Assembly (NCBI GenBank): GCA_021298245.1
Contig: JAJTDZ010000002.1
Location: 62,001-126,000, forward strand
DNA length: 64,000 bases
Reading direction: 5' to 3'
Origin: Algoriphagus sp.
GTDB taxonomy: Bacteria; Bacteroidota; Bacteroidia; Cytophagales; Cyclobacteriaceae
How positions within the stretch are numbered: the first letter of the stretch is position 1; every line of letters starts with the position of its first letter. The notes under the pieces are model-generated. The model was not told the DNA's origin. It made no database searches and was given only the letters and a program-made list of their open reading frames with translations. Positions 33,193 to 41,972 of this stretch are shown here, in pieces. The position numbers and the translations under genes were made by a program.

Positions 33193-36141
33193 ATGAACCC
33201 TCGCATAAGAACCCTGTTTTTTTGGATCCTTACCTTAGGGCTTATCACATTTGGGAAGTCAGCCCCAAATTGGAAAAATGATGACCCTTTAAAAAGCAGG
33301 GAACTTGAATTACAAATGCATTGGGTGGATAGCGTTTTTAATACCATGACCTTTGAAGAGCGCTTGGGTCAATTGTTTATGGTAGCAGCTTATTCAAACA
33401 AAGACCAAGCCCACATAGAGGAAATCAGTCAGCTTATTCAAAACCATCACATTGGTGGACTAATATTTTTTCAAGGCGGTCCCAATCGACAAGCGAGATT
33501 AACCAATTTTTACCAAGCAAAATCAAAAATTCCATTAATGATTGGCATGGATGCAGAATGGGGAATAGGCATGAGGCTAGATTCTATTGAAAATTTCCCC
33601 AAAGCCATGACTCTAGGAGCCATACAAAATCCTGAACAAATTCATGCTATGGGTGCTGAAATTGCTAGACAATTTAAAATCTTGGGGATGCATGTAAATT
33701 TTGCTCCTGTGGTAGATGTAAATTCAAATCCTAATAACCCAGTAATTGGTTTTAGAGCTTTTGGAGCTGAAAAGGAACAAGTTACTTCTCGGGCTATCGC
33801 CTACATGAAAGGGCTGCAGGAGAATGGTATTATGGCAAATGCAAAGCATTTTCCAGGACATGGAGACACAGATGCGGATAGCCACTTTTCCCTTCCTAAA
33901 ATATCCCATTCTGAAGAAAGAATCTGGGATATTGATTTATATCCTTACCGAGAACTATTTAAAGAAAACCTAATGTCGGTAATGGTAGCTCATCTTCAAG
34001 TTCCCAGCTTGGAGCAACAACAAAATTTGCCCACCAGTTTGTCTAAAACCATAGTTACAGATCTCCTACAAAAGCAGATGAATTTCCAAGGATTGATTTT
34101 CACTGATGCTTTGAATATGGGAGGGGTAACAAAAATGGGAAAACCTGGTGAAGTAGAATTAAAAGCTTTATTAGCTGGAAATGATGTGCTTTTGTACCCA
34201 CAAAATGTAGCACAAGCAAAAACCTATATTCTTGAGGCAATAACAAAGGGTCTAATTAGCGAGGAGGAAATTAATAACCGAGTAAAAAAAGTACTCAAAG
34301 CAAAGTATTGGGTGGGTTTACACGATTACATGCCGATTGATACGTACAAAATTGTGGAAAGATTGAATACGGAAAAAACCCACAATCTTATTGAAAATTT
34401 ATATTCCGAAGCTATCACCGTCGCATCAAACAAAGACGATTTACTTCCCATTTCCCTTTTAGAATTTAAAAAAATTGCAAGCATAAGTATTGGGGATGAA
34501 GGTCAAATTTTTAACAACTACCTCAATAAATATGCAAAAGTAGATCATTTTTCTCTTGCAAAAGGCTCAAGTGAATCTGTTCTCTACCAACTGCATCAGA
34601 AATTAGAAGGCTATGATATAATCGTAGTAGGCATGATGGGAGTAAGCAATAATCCAAAAAGAAGTTATGGATTAGAGCCTAACGACCTAACCTTCATTAA
34701 ACAGTTAGAAAGTAATCATCAGGTGATCACTGTACTTTTTGGTAATGCCTATGCTGCTGGTCAATTGGAAGGCTTAGAGCATGTGGTCCTTGCTTATGAA
34801 AATTCTGAAATAACTCAAAAAATAGTGCCTCAGGTGCTATTTGGAGGTAGACCAAGTAAAGGCATTGTTCCGAGTACTTTAAGTACTCAGTATGTCAAGG
34901 GTATTGGAGGATGGCTTCCTTCTATGGAAAGATTAGCCTATGGAAATCCGGAAGAAGTTGGAATGGACAGGAATGTCTTAAATAAAATTGACGAAAAAAT
35001 GAACCACATGATCAAAATACAGGCTGCGCCTGGAGGACATGTATTGGTTGCAAAAGAAGGTAAGGTAGTATTTGACCGCTCCTATGGTTACTTAGATTAT
35101 GAAAAATCTATGCCGGTAACCTCCTCTACGGTATATGACTTGGCTTCAATTACTAAGGTAGCAGCTACAACGCTAGTGGCCATGTTTCTCCATAGCAGAG
35201 GGGAGCTTGACATGAATAAAACCCTGGGAGATTACCTGCCGGAACTCAAAACTACCAACAAAGGCCCTCTGGTGTTAAAGGATGTCATGGCGCACGAGTC
35301 AGGACTGAAAGCATTTATTCCCCATTATTCTAAAACCATTAAAATAGGGAACTGGGATCCTAAGTATTACCAAGATTCGAGCAGCCATGATTATTCCCTG
35401 CCTGTTTCCAATGCCATGTACGCTATACCTAGCCTCAGAGATAGCGTTTGGAAATGGACAGTAGAATCTGAATTATTGCCCAAGCCGCATACTTATGTGT
35501 ATTCAGATTTGACCATGTATTTCATGCAGGCCGTTATAGAAAGAATCATCAACCAACCCTTGGATGAGTTTTTAGAACAACAGTTTTACGCTCCTTTGGG
35601 CTTGCATAGCCTAACCTTCACCCCCTTCAAAAAAATGCCCATTTCTACCGTTGCTCCTACGGAACACGACATCACGTTTAGAAAAAGAAATATACAAGGC
35701 TATGTTCATGATCCTGGAGCAGCCATGTACGGAGGAGTGGCAGGACACGCAGGTCTTTTTGGTACGGCCAATGACTTGGCCGTCATCATGCAAGTGCTTC
35801 TCAATAAAGGTACCTATGGTGGAATAACATTTTTTTCGCCCCAAACCATTGAAGCATTTACCAAACGCCAATCCAGCATCAGTAGAAGAGGCTGGGGATG
35901 GGACAAGCCAGAACCTGAAAAAGGAAGAGGAGGGTCTGCAGGAAAGTTAGCTCCAAAAAGTACCTTTGGCCACACCGGATTTACAGGTACTGCCGTATGG
36001 GCTGATCCAGAAAATCAACTCACCTATGTCTTTCTCTCCAATAGGGTACATCCAAACGCGAGCAACAATAAATTACTAGAGGAAGGAATTCGAACCCAAA
36101 TCCACGACTTGATCTATGAGGCCTTGAAATCAAAAAATTAA
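33193..36141 (+). CDS. GH3 N-acetylglucosaminidase (NagZ-type) / beta-lactamase-class-C-like serine hydrolase fusion
   Basis: 982 residues with an N-terminal signal (TLFFWILTLGLITFG). Residues about 45-370 are a GH3 barrel with the NagZ signature KHFPGHGDTDADSH (218-231), whose aspartate/histidine dyad is the general acid-base, and the nucleophile D305 in FTDALNMGG. Residues 385-570 are the GH3 C-terminal domain. Residues about 590-980 are a penicillin-binding-protein/class C beta-lactamase fold with S652-I-T-K655, Y770-S-D and H927-T-G. One polypeptide thus could remove N-acetylglucosamine from muropeptides and act on an ester or peptide bond, in the periplasm. It is a single gene convergent with the PorE-like gene. 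Confidence 0.92.
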   Translation: MNPRIRTLFFWILTLGLITFGKSAPNWKNDDPLKSRELELQMHWVDSVFNTMTFEERLGQLFMVAAYSNKDQAHIEEISQLIQNHHIGGLIFFQGGPNRQARLTNFYQAKSKIPLMIGMDAEWGIGMRLDSIENFPKAMTLGAIQNPEQIHAMGAEIARQFKILGMHVNFAPVVDVNSNPNNPVIGFRAFGAEKEQVTSRAIAYMKGLQENGIMANAKHFPGHGDTDADSHFSLPKISHSEERIWDIDLYPYRELFKENLMSVMVAHLQVPSLEQQQNLPTSLSKTIVTDLLQKQMNFQGLIFTDALNMGGVTKMGKPGEVELKALLAGNDVLLYPQNVAQAKTYILEAITKGLISEEEINNRVKKVLKAKYWVGLHDYMPIDTYKIVERLNTEKTHNLIENLYSEAITVASNKDDLLPISLLEFKKIASISIGDEGQIFNNYLNKYAKVDHFSLAKGSSESVLYQLHQKLEGYDIIVVGMMGVSNNPKRSYGLEPNDLTFIKQLESNHQVITVLFGNAYAAGQLEGLEHVVLAYENSEITQKIVPQVLFGGRPSKGIVPSTLSTQYVKGIGGWLPSMERLAYGNPEEVGMDRNVLNKIDEKMNHMIKIQAAPGGHVLVAKEGKVVFDRSYGYLDYEKSMPVTSSTVYDLASITKVAATTLVAMFLHSRGELDMNKTLGDYLPELKTTNKGPLVLKDVMAHESGLKAFIPHYSKTIKIGNWDPKYYQDSSSHDYSLPVSNAMYAIPSLRDSVWKWTVESELLPKPHTYVYSDLTMYFMQAVIERIINQPLDEFLEQQFYAPLGLHSLTFTPFKKMPISTVAPTEHDITFRKRNIQGYVHDPGAAMYGGVAGHAGLFGTANDLAVIMQVLLNKGTYGGITFFSPQTIEAFTKRQSSISRRGWGWDKPEPEKGRGGSAGKLAPKSTFGHTGFTGTAVWADPENQLTYVFLSNRVHPNASNNKLLEEGIRTQIHDLIYEALKSKN

Positions 36142-36160
36142 ACAAAGCGGCTATCAAGTC

Positions 36161-38095
36161 TTAGTTTTCCTTGATTTCAATTACCTTAAATTCTGTTCTT
36201 CGATTGGTCTGATGCTCTTCTTCCGTGGTGGCTTCCTTGATGAGAAGCTGCGTCTCGCCGTAGCCTTTGGCTACCAATCTATCAGCAGCTATCCCTTGAG
36301 ATACGATATAATCCACAGCAGACTGAGCTCTTCTTTGAGAAAGATTCAGATTATAAGAATCGTTTGACCTGGAATCCGTATGTGAGCTCAATTCTATTCG
36401 AATGCTGGGATTGTCTTTGAGAATTTTTACCAACTTATCCAGTTCCAATGCAGCATCTGGACGTATGTCAGCCTTATCCAAGTCATAATAAATATTGTCC
36501 AAGACAATGGTCTTTTCCAAGATCAGTTGATCCAAAATGATGGTTGTATCCAAGGTCACATTGGTGACTTCCTGTATTAAGGTAGCCGGATCAGGAGTTT
36601 TGCCTCGAGTAGAGTAGGTAATAGATTTTGAAAAATACCCATTTTTAGAAGCAATGATGCTATAATCACTTTCTGGAGACAAGGTAAAGCGCACCCTTCC
36701 CTGGGAATTAGAAAAATCACCTCCCATTTGCTTTTTATCTGAACCATACAACACAACCCTAGTCTGAGGCAATACTACTACGTTTTCTTCCGTCTTCGAC
36801 TCTTTGGTGTAGACGTTCAACAATACATTAATGATTTTTGGCTTGGGCGTCTTGTCTTCAAAGAAATAAATATCATCGTCACCTACTCCTCCCTCCCGAT
36901 TAGATGAAATGTATCCCGCCTTTGGATAGTCGGTAAAGAAAATACCAAAATCATCTCCCTTACTATTAAAACTAGGGCCCAAGTTTCGAATGACTTGAAT
37001 ACCATTTTCATTTTTCTCCGCCACCAAAAGATCTAGCTTCCCAAATCCTGGATGCCCATCCGAGGCAAAGAAAAACTTTCCATCTTTAGCTGGTCTAGGA
37101 AAGAGTTCGTTGCCCGGAGTATTGACCGTAGGACCCAAATTGACCGCATTTCCAAAATCTCCATTGGCTAGTTTGGTAGCTTTGTACAAATCAATCCCAC
37201 CATATCCTCCTGGTCGATTGGAAGCAAAATAAAGTTCAGATCCATCCGTACTAAAGGCTGGGGTAGAATTCCACCAAGTCTCGTCTTCGTTGACAGGCAT
37301 CCAGATGGGCTGCGTGAATCCTGCACCTCTAAAATAGGATACAAACAAGGTGGTTTCTGGGTAATCTTTCGAAGATGTGGAATTTCCACGAGCGTAAATC
37401 AAGGTGTTCCCATCTGGACTTATCGCTAGCGCCGCCTGATTCAAGCCAAGTTCATTTTCGAATTCAGGTAAGGCTTCAATACCCACCACATCTACCTTCA
37501 GGCCATCCGCTTGGGTACGAAAAAGCTGGTGATAGGGCGTTCCTGTGGCTGGATAAATTCCAGAAAAAGATCTACCCGAAGTGAAGTAGAGAAAATTTTC
37601 ACTTAATACGGGTGCATAATCAGCGCCAGGAGAATTCAACTCCCTGTAATTGACCAATTGGTAATTGGAATAATAATCGGATATCTTTTCCAAAACAGGA
37701 AGAGATTCTATTTCCTTTTTGACACGCGCAAGAAGCCGATCGTCGGAGGTGTAGGTAGTTGCTGCTTCAAAAGCTGCTTTAGCTTCTTCCATCCTTTGAT
37801 TGGCTTTTAGGCTTTGTCCCAAATAAAAATACCCATCAAAACTTGGCTCCTTAGCAACAAGGAGTTGGTAATGGGGCACAGAAGCCTCTATACGATTAGA
37901 AAGCCTGTAGCTTTCTGCAAGTACCTGATGCGCGCGAAGGTTGGTAGAATCCTGGGCGAGCACTTGCCGAAATGAACCTATGGCATATTGGTACTGTCCG
38001 GATAAAAATTGCTCGTTACCTTTTTCGACCAAGCTCTTACACGCTCCCAAAAGGAGGATCAGAAAGAGTGCTGGTATCAAAAAATATTGTCTCAT
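36161..38095 (-). CDS. PorE-like lipoprotein: TPR, PD40 propeller, CNA-like and OmpA domains
   Basis: 644 residues. The lipoprotein signal ends at C19 (LILLLGACKS). Tetratricopeptide repeats cover about 22-125, a PD40/WD40-like propeller about 150-410 (DGNTLIYARG, DGSELYFASNRPGGYGGIDLY, DGKFFFASDGHPGFGKLDL), then a carboxypeptidase-regulatory-like beta domain (about 430-500). The OmpA peptidoglycan-binding domain is at about 530-640 (IYYDLDKADIRPDA, LSSHTDSRSNDSYN, RRAQSAVDYI). This order equals that of PorE, a peptidoglycan-associated lipoprotein of the type IX secretion system, although many paralogues exist and no other type IX gene is in the window. Confidence 0.82.
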   Translation of the reverse strand: MRQYFLIPALFLILLLGACKSLVEKGNEQFLSGQYQYAIGSFRQVLAQDSTNLRAHQVLAESYRLSNRIEASVPHYQLLVAKEPSFDGYFYLGQSLKANQRMEEAKAAFEAATTYTSDDRLLARVKKEIESLPVLEKISDYYSNYQLVNYRELNSPGADYAPVLSENFLYFTSGRSFSGIYPATGTPYHQLFRTQADGLKVDVVGIEALPEFENELGLNQAALAISPDGNTLIYARGNSTSSKDYPETTLFVSYFRGAGFTQPIWMPVNEDETWWNSTPAFSTDGSELYFASNRPGGYGGIDLYKATKLANGDFGNAVNLGPTVNTPGNELFPRPAKDGKFFFASDGHPGFGKLDLLVAEKNENGIQVIRNLGPSFNSKGDDFGIFFTDYPKAGYISSNREGGVGDDDIYFFEDKTPKPKIINVLLNVYTKESKTEENVVVLPQTRVVLYGSDKKQMGGDFSNSQGRVRFTLSPESDYSIIASKNGYFSKSITYSTRGKTPDPATLIQEVTNVTLDTTIILDQLILEKTIVLDNIYYDLDKADIRPDAALELDKLVKILKDNPSIRIELSSHTDSRSNDSYNLNLSQRRAQSAVDYIVSQGIAADRLVAKGYGETQLLIKEATTEEEHQTNRRTEFKVIEIKEN

Positions 38096-38133
38096 CTTCT
38101 CCTAAAGTCAAGTTTAGCGACGAATATGCGCAA

Positions 38134-38622
38134 TTAATTTGGAAAATATTTGGTCATCCAACTATTTAACACAGGCTGCCAAAGTTGCTGAAGATCGGCT
38201 TTGGTGTGTAGAGATGCTCGGACCACTTCTAGCTCTGCAGTGATCTCTCCCGCATATATTTTGGATTTGATTCCTAAAGCCGAAACTACCTTTACCTTTC
38301 CTTCTTTATCTCTTAACGTAATCTTCCCTTGGTCTACCAAATTTGTGTTCAAACGCATCTCCAGCTCACGCAAAGTACGAACCGAACTATCAATAGAACA
38401 CCCAGATGCCCCCAGCTCGCTTTGGTCTACCGCCAATACGAGAAGCTGATGGTGCAAAATTTCGAAGGAAGCATGCATGGCTTTGCCGTGGGAATTCCAA
38501 ACATCACAAAAATCAACCAAGACCTTCCGAATAAGTTGTTCTTCCTCTGTCGTAAAATTTCTAGAGGAGGCATACAGCCAAATGCGGGAAGAATCAGGCA
38601 ATTGTTCAAAAGGGATAAACAT
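38134..38622 (-). CDS. Conserved Bacteroidota protein of unknown function
   Basis: 162 residues, soluble, no signal. It begins MFIPFEQLPDSSRIWLYAS and contains EIRHHQ-like and ALGIKSKIYAGEITAEL segments; it ends with NSWMTKYFP. Proteins starting with the FIPFEQ.PD..R.W.Y pattern are conserved across Bacteroidota and are often labelled ABC transporter ATPase, but no Walker A or signature motif is present here. Cysteines C39 and C80 are not in a recognisable motif. It precedes the PorE-like gene by 38 bases and follows the iron-sulfur pair by 72, so it might share their transcript. Confidence 0.7.
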   Translation of the reverse strand: MFIPFEQLPDSSRIWLYASSRNFTTEEEQLIRKVLVDFCDVWNSHGKAMHASFEILHHQLLVLAVDQSELGASGCSIDSSVRTLRELEMRLNTNLVDQGKITLRDKEGKVKVVSALGIKSKIYAGEITAELEVVRASLHTKADLQQLWQPVLNSWMTKYFPN

Positions 38623-38694
38623 GTATAGCGAGGTTTATCGAAACTCCAATTTATTCTAACGACAAATAAACAAAATAAGATGCAGAGGATAAGG

Positions 38695-39486
38695 TTAAAT
38701 TCCCATCCTCTTGGCGACCAGCTCCGCCAGGTCAACTACCTGTACGTCGGATTCTCGCTCTTTGTTTTTAATTCCATCCGTCATCATTGTAAGGCAAAAA
38801 GGACAGCCCACAGCTATGGCTTCAGCTCCCGTAGCAAGGGCTTCTTCGGTGCGTTCGATATTGATGTCTTTAGCTCCAGGCTCAGGTTCCTTAAACATTT
38901 GTGCCCCCCCTGCCCCGCAGCAAAGACCTTTACTTCGGCAACGCTTCATTTCCACCAACTCCACATCCAAGGCTTGGATTACTTCTCGAGGAGCTTCATA
39001 TACCTCATTGGCTCTACCTAGGTAGCAGGAATCATGAAAGGTAATTTTCTTTCCCTTAAATTCCCCACCGCCCTGAAGGACTACTTTTCCTTCGTGGATA
39101 AGCTGCTGTAAAAATTGAGAATGGTGGATCACCTCATAGTTTCCTCCCAAGGCAGGATATTCATTTTTGATGGTATTGAAACAGTGCGGACAGGCAGTCA
39201 CCACTTTTTTTACCTCGTAGGCATTCATGACTTGTATATTGGCCACCGCCTGCATTTGGAAGAGAAATTCATTTCCAGCTCTACGAGCAGGATCGCCAGT
39301 ACAAGCTTCTTCGGGACCAAGTACGGCAAAACTCACTCCTACTTTGTTCAGTATTTTTACAAAAGCCTGGGTAACAACCTTGTATCGTTCATCAAAAGAT
39401 CCTGCACATCCTACCCAAAATAAGATCTCGGGGGTATTTGATGCAGCTGCCATTTCGGCCATGGTGGGTACGTGATAGGTAGACAT
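38695..39486 (-). CDS. CCG-domain iron-sulfur oxidoreductase subunit (GlpC/LutA/HdrB-like)
   Basis: 263 residues with two cysteine-rich CCG domains. The first has WVGCAGS, then ACPHCFN. The second has HDSCYLGR, then CRSKGLCCGAGGAQ and GCPFCLTMM. The CX(n)CCGX(n)CXXC pattern binds a noncubane or [4Fe-4S] centre in HdrB, GlpC and LutA. It lies 46 bases after the ferredoxin-domain membrane protein gene, and together they form a two-subunit complex resembling HdrDE or GlpC-type quinone-linked dehydrogenases. No flavin dehydrogenase subunit is adjacent, so the electron donor is unknown. Confidence 0.88.
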   Translation of the reverse strand: MSTYHVPTMAEMAAASNTPEILFWVGCAGSFDERYKVVTQAFVKILNKVGVSFAVLGPEEACTGDPARRAGNEFLFQMQAVANIQVMNAYEVKKVVTACPHCFNTIKNEYPALGGNYEVIHHSQFLQQLIHEGKVVLQGGGEFKGKKITFHDSCYLGRANEVYEAPREVIQALDVELVEMKRCRSKGLCCGAGGAQMFKEPEPGAKDINIERTEEALATGAEAIAVGCPFCLTMMTDGIKNKERESDVQVVDLAELVAKRMGI

Positions 39487-39532
39487 AGTTACTTGGTTAA
39501 AACCGCTACTGGAAAATAATTACTCCGATGAT

Positions 39533-40864
39533 TTAATTGTTCTCTTCTGCTTTCACTTTATCGGCCCAATTGAATCTATCGGATGGGCTAAATTTCCAAG
39601 GAGAAAAACTGGTCTCCATATTTTGAAACATAGAATTCCATTGGGCGGGAGTACCTGATTCTTCCATGGCCACGTATCTTCTCATCTCAAGAATGATAGC
39701 CAAGGGATCTAAGGAAATCGGGCAAGCTTGTACACAAGCATTGCAACTGGTGCAGGCATTGAGTTCTTCTTTAGAGATATAATCCCCCAAAAGAGACTTT
39801 CCGTCTTCGCATCCCAAACCCCCAGCATCCAAACTTTTGCCTACTTCTTCTGCACGATCCCGCACATCCATCATGATTTTTCGTGGAGAAAGCTTTTTTC
39901 CTGTCAGGTTAGCTGGACATTCTGAAGTACATCTTCCGCATTCCGTACAGGCATAGGCCTGCAATAGATTTACCCAACTCAAGTCATTGATGTCTTTTGC
40001 TCCAAATCTACCCACTTCGTTGGAGGCTGGCTCTTGTCCCGTGTTTAGGCCCAACATGACCTGTACTTCTCGAGTTACCTCCGGCATATTCTGCATTTCT
40101 CCCTTGGCCTTCAGGTTGGAATACCAAGTGGCAGGAAAGGCTAGAAAAATATGGAGATGTTTGGAATACGTCACATACGCCGCAAAGCCTAGGATACCTA
40201 GGATATGAAACCACCAAGCCCCCCGCTCTAAACCTAAAACCGCCTCAGTGCTCCATCCTTGAAGTAGGGGTTGGATCTGGCTACTTACAACTAAACTATC
40301 CAATGGAATGTACGGAGCCACAGCTTGGCGTGCTAATACCTGGTCTGCTGCATTCATGGTCAAAATAGCACACATCAACACCATTTCGATTACAAGAATG
40401 AGGGTGGCATCTAGGCGAGGCCATCCCTTGAGCTCGGGCTTAGTGAAGCGTTCGAGGCGGAGCACATACCTGCGATAGAGTAAAAAAACACAAGAAATCA
40501 ACACCCCAAAAGCCAAGAATTCAAAGACATTGATGGCCACTACATAGGCCTTTCCCAAGTAGGGGGCAAGCACCCTATGAGTTCCCAATAGACCATCCAA
40601 AATAAATTCTAAAACCTCCAGGTTGATGACTAAAAATCCTATGTAGAGCAGGGCATGAAGTAGGGCGGGAACGGGTTTTGAAAACATTTTCTGCTGTCCA
40701 AATGCAACCATGAGCATGGTTTTCCAGCGCTTAGCTACCTCATCATTCCTTTTTGTTGCCTTCCCGAGTAAAATATTTCTGCGTAGGAATCGGATTCTTT
40801 TAAAGAGGATAAATCCAGCCAATACCAAAACTAAAGCGAAAATAACCTGGGGAAAATTGCTCAT
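39533..40864 (-). CDS. Membrane-bound 4Fe-4S ferredoxin-domain reductase subunit
   Basis: 443 residues. The N-terminal half has about five transmembrane helices, a NarI/HdrE-like cytochrome-type membrane domain with histidines in the helices. From about 300 it has two [4Fe-4S] motifs, CTECGRCTSECP and CTSCNACVQACP, typical of HdrC/GlpC. A proline-rich C-terminus follows (SPWKFSPSDRFNW). With the CCG subunit downstream it should pass electrons between a cytoplasmic carrier and the quinone pool. It starts the two-gene operon. A tRNA-Phe lies on the opposite strand beyond its start. Confidence 0.87.
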   Translation of the reverse strand: MSNFPQVIFALVLVLAGFILFKRIRFLRRNILLGKATKRNDEVAKRWKTMLMVAFGQQKMFSKPVPALLHALLYIGFLVINLEVLEFILDGLLGTHRVLAPYLGKAYVVAINVFEFLAFGVLISCVFLLYRRYVLRLERFTKPELKGWPRLDATLILVIEMVLMCAILTMNAADQVLARQAVAPYIPLDSLVVSSQIQPLLQGWSTEAVLGLERGAWWFHILGILGFAAYVTYSKHLHIFLAFPATWYSNLKAKGEMQNMPEVTREVQVMLGLNTGQEPASNEVGRFGAKDINDLSWVNLLQAYACTECGRCTSECPANLTGKKLSPRKIMMDVRDRAEEVGKSLDAGGLGCEDGKSLLGDYISKEELNACTSCNACVQACPISLDPLAIILEMRRYVAMEESGTPAQWNSMFQNMETSFSPWKFSPSDRFNWADKVKAEENN

Positions 40865-40920
40865 AGGGATTATGTTAAAGGCTAACTCTTGGAGATGGGT
40901 CTATTTTTTTCTGAAAAGGA

Positions 40921-40951
40921 TTTGTAAGGAAAACTCAAATTTCTACCTTTG
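40921..40951 (+). promoter_or_regulatory. Promoter of tRNA-Phe
   Basis: TTTG at 40921-40924, exactly 19 bases, then TACCTTTG at 40944-40951. A textbook Bacteroidota promoter with the same spacing as that of tRNA-Ala. The tRNA starts 17 bases after the box. Confidence 0.85.
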
Positions 40952-40968
40952 CAACACTTAAAATGGAT

Positions 40969-41041
40969 GGTGATATAGCTCAGTTGGTAGAGCATCGGAC
41001 TGAAAATCCGTGAGTCGGTGGTTCGAGTCCACTTATCACCA
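40969..41041 (+). tRNA. tRNA-Phe (GAA)
   Basis: 73 bases. Acceptor arms GGTGATA and TATCACC pair perfectly. The anticodon loop CTGAAAA has anticodon GAA at 41002-41004. The T loop TTCGAGT and D arm GCTC...GAGC are intact; one T-T mismatch lies at the base of the anticodon stem. CCA is not encoded. Confidence 0.98.
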
Positions 41042-41043
41042 CG

Positions 41044-41074
41044 ATCCCGATCTTCACAGATCGGGATTTTTTTT
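41044..41074 (+). terminator. Rho-independent terminator of tRNA-Phe
   Basis: ATCCCGATCT (41044-41053), loop TCAC, AGATCGGGAT (41058-41067), then a T run to 41074. Perfect 10-bp stem. From here to 41340 (266 bases) I see no gene. Confidence 0.9.
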
Positions 41075-41340
41075 GCCTTTTCTTTCTTATCCAAACTGAT
41101 TTTTAATCTTCAAAACCTCGTACCAAATTAGAAAATAGTCTGCATGCATACTATTTTTTTTTGAAATTTATCTTTTTATTTTCTTGGGAGCAGCCATTAG
41201 AATCCCATATCCGTAGAGAAATGCTCTTCTTGCCTGGGAAAGTATTTTACTCCTTAACTCGAAAAAACGAAGCGAGCGTCAACTTTGTTGGAGAGAACAA
41301 AAGTATTTTTTGGAGCAAAGTGCTAACAATGGAGTTTAGC

Positions 41341-41913
41341 TCAAGATTTTCTATCCTTCACGTATGCAGCCACCCTCCTCCCCAATCCTTTTGCTTTTTC
41401 CAAAAACAGTTCTTCCACCTTCCCAGAAGTAAAAGGTGTCTCTCCAGTAACGGCTGAAGCGCCAAAAGCGGCTTCAGGCTCTTCTCCACCCACAATCACC
41501 AGCCCATGTATAAGTAGGGCATGTATCAGATTGAGCATGACCAATTCTTCCCCAATAGAAATACCTCCTCCACTCACAAAAACAGCCCCTACCTTATCTT
41601 TCAAAGGGCGTCCTTCAAAAGGCCAAGCATTGATAAATTCCTGCATTCTAGGATCCACATTGGCATTGTACACGGGAGAGCCCAGTAAAATGGCATCGGC
41701 CCTCAATAAATCCATTTGAGTGATCTCAGCTATGGTGCCAAGCTTAACTTCCACTCCACCTTCAGCCATTGCCCCTTCGGCCACTGCCTTGGCCATTTGA
41801 GCAGTATTTCCTGTGGAAGAAGAATAGACAATGACTAGGGAAGGAGGGGCCTGAGCAAGGATAAACCCCTGCAGAGAAATCAAGAAAAAGGGGATAAGAA
41901 ATAAAGACCTCAT
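41341..41913 (-). CDS. Exported flavodoxin-fold protein (WrbA/NADPH:quinone-reductase-like)
   Basis: 190 residues from the ATG at 41913, which is directly followed by a signal peptide (SLFLIPFFLISLQGFILAQ); a longer reading to 41985 would bury the signal and overlap the preceding gene. The mature protein starts with the FMN phosphate loop YSSSTGNTAQMA and has SPVYNANVDPRMQEFI and FVSGGGISIGEE, as in WrbA-like flavodoxins. These are normally cytoplasmic, so an exported copy is unusual. The gene is 59 bases downstream of the M14 peptidase pair and may share their transcript. Confidence 0.82.
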   Translation of the reverse strand: MRSLFLIPFFLISLQGFILAQAPPSLVIVYSSSTGNTAQMAKAVAEGAMAEGGVEVKLGTIAEITQMDLLRADAILLGSPVYNANVDPRMQEFINAWPFEGRPLKDKVGAVFVSGGGISIGEELVMLNLIHALLIHGLVIVGGEEPEAAFGASAVTGETPFTSGKVEELFLEKAKGLGRRVAAYVKDRKS

Positions 41914-41972
41914 CGCTTGTTGTTTACCAAGATGATATCCCCAGGAGCATGGGGATATCGCTGCCACAGCAA

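Noticed and set aside
41161..41457. Open frame on the plus strand reading into the flavodoxin gene (98 codons)
   Set aside because: Its second half is antisense to a well-supported gene, and the first half has no family features, signal or clear promoter.
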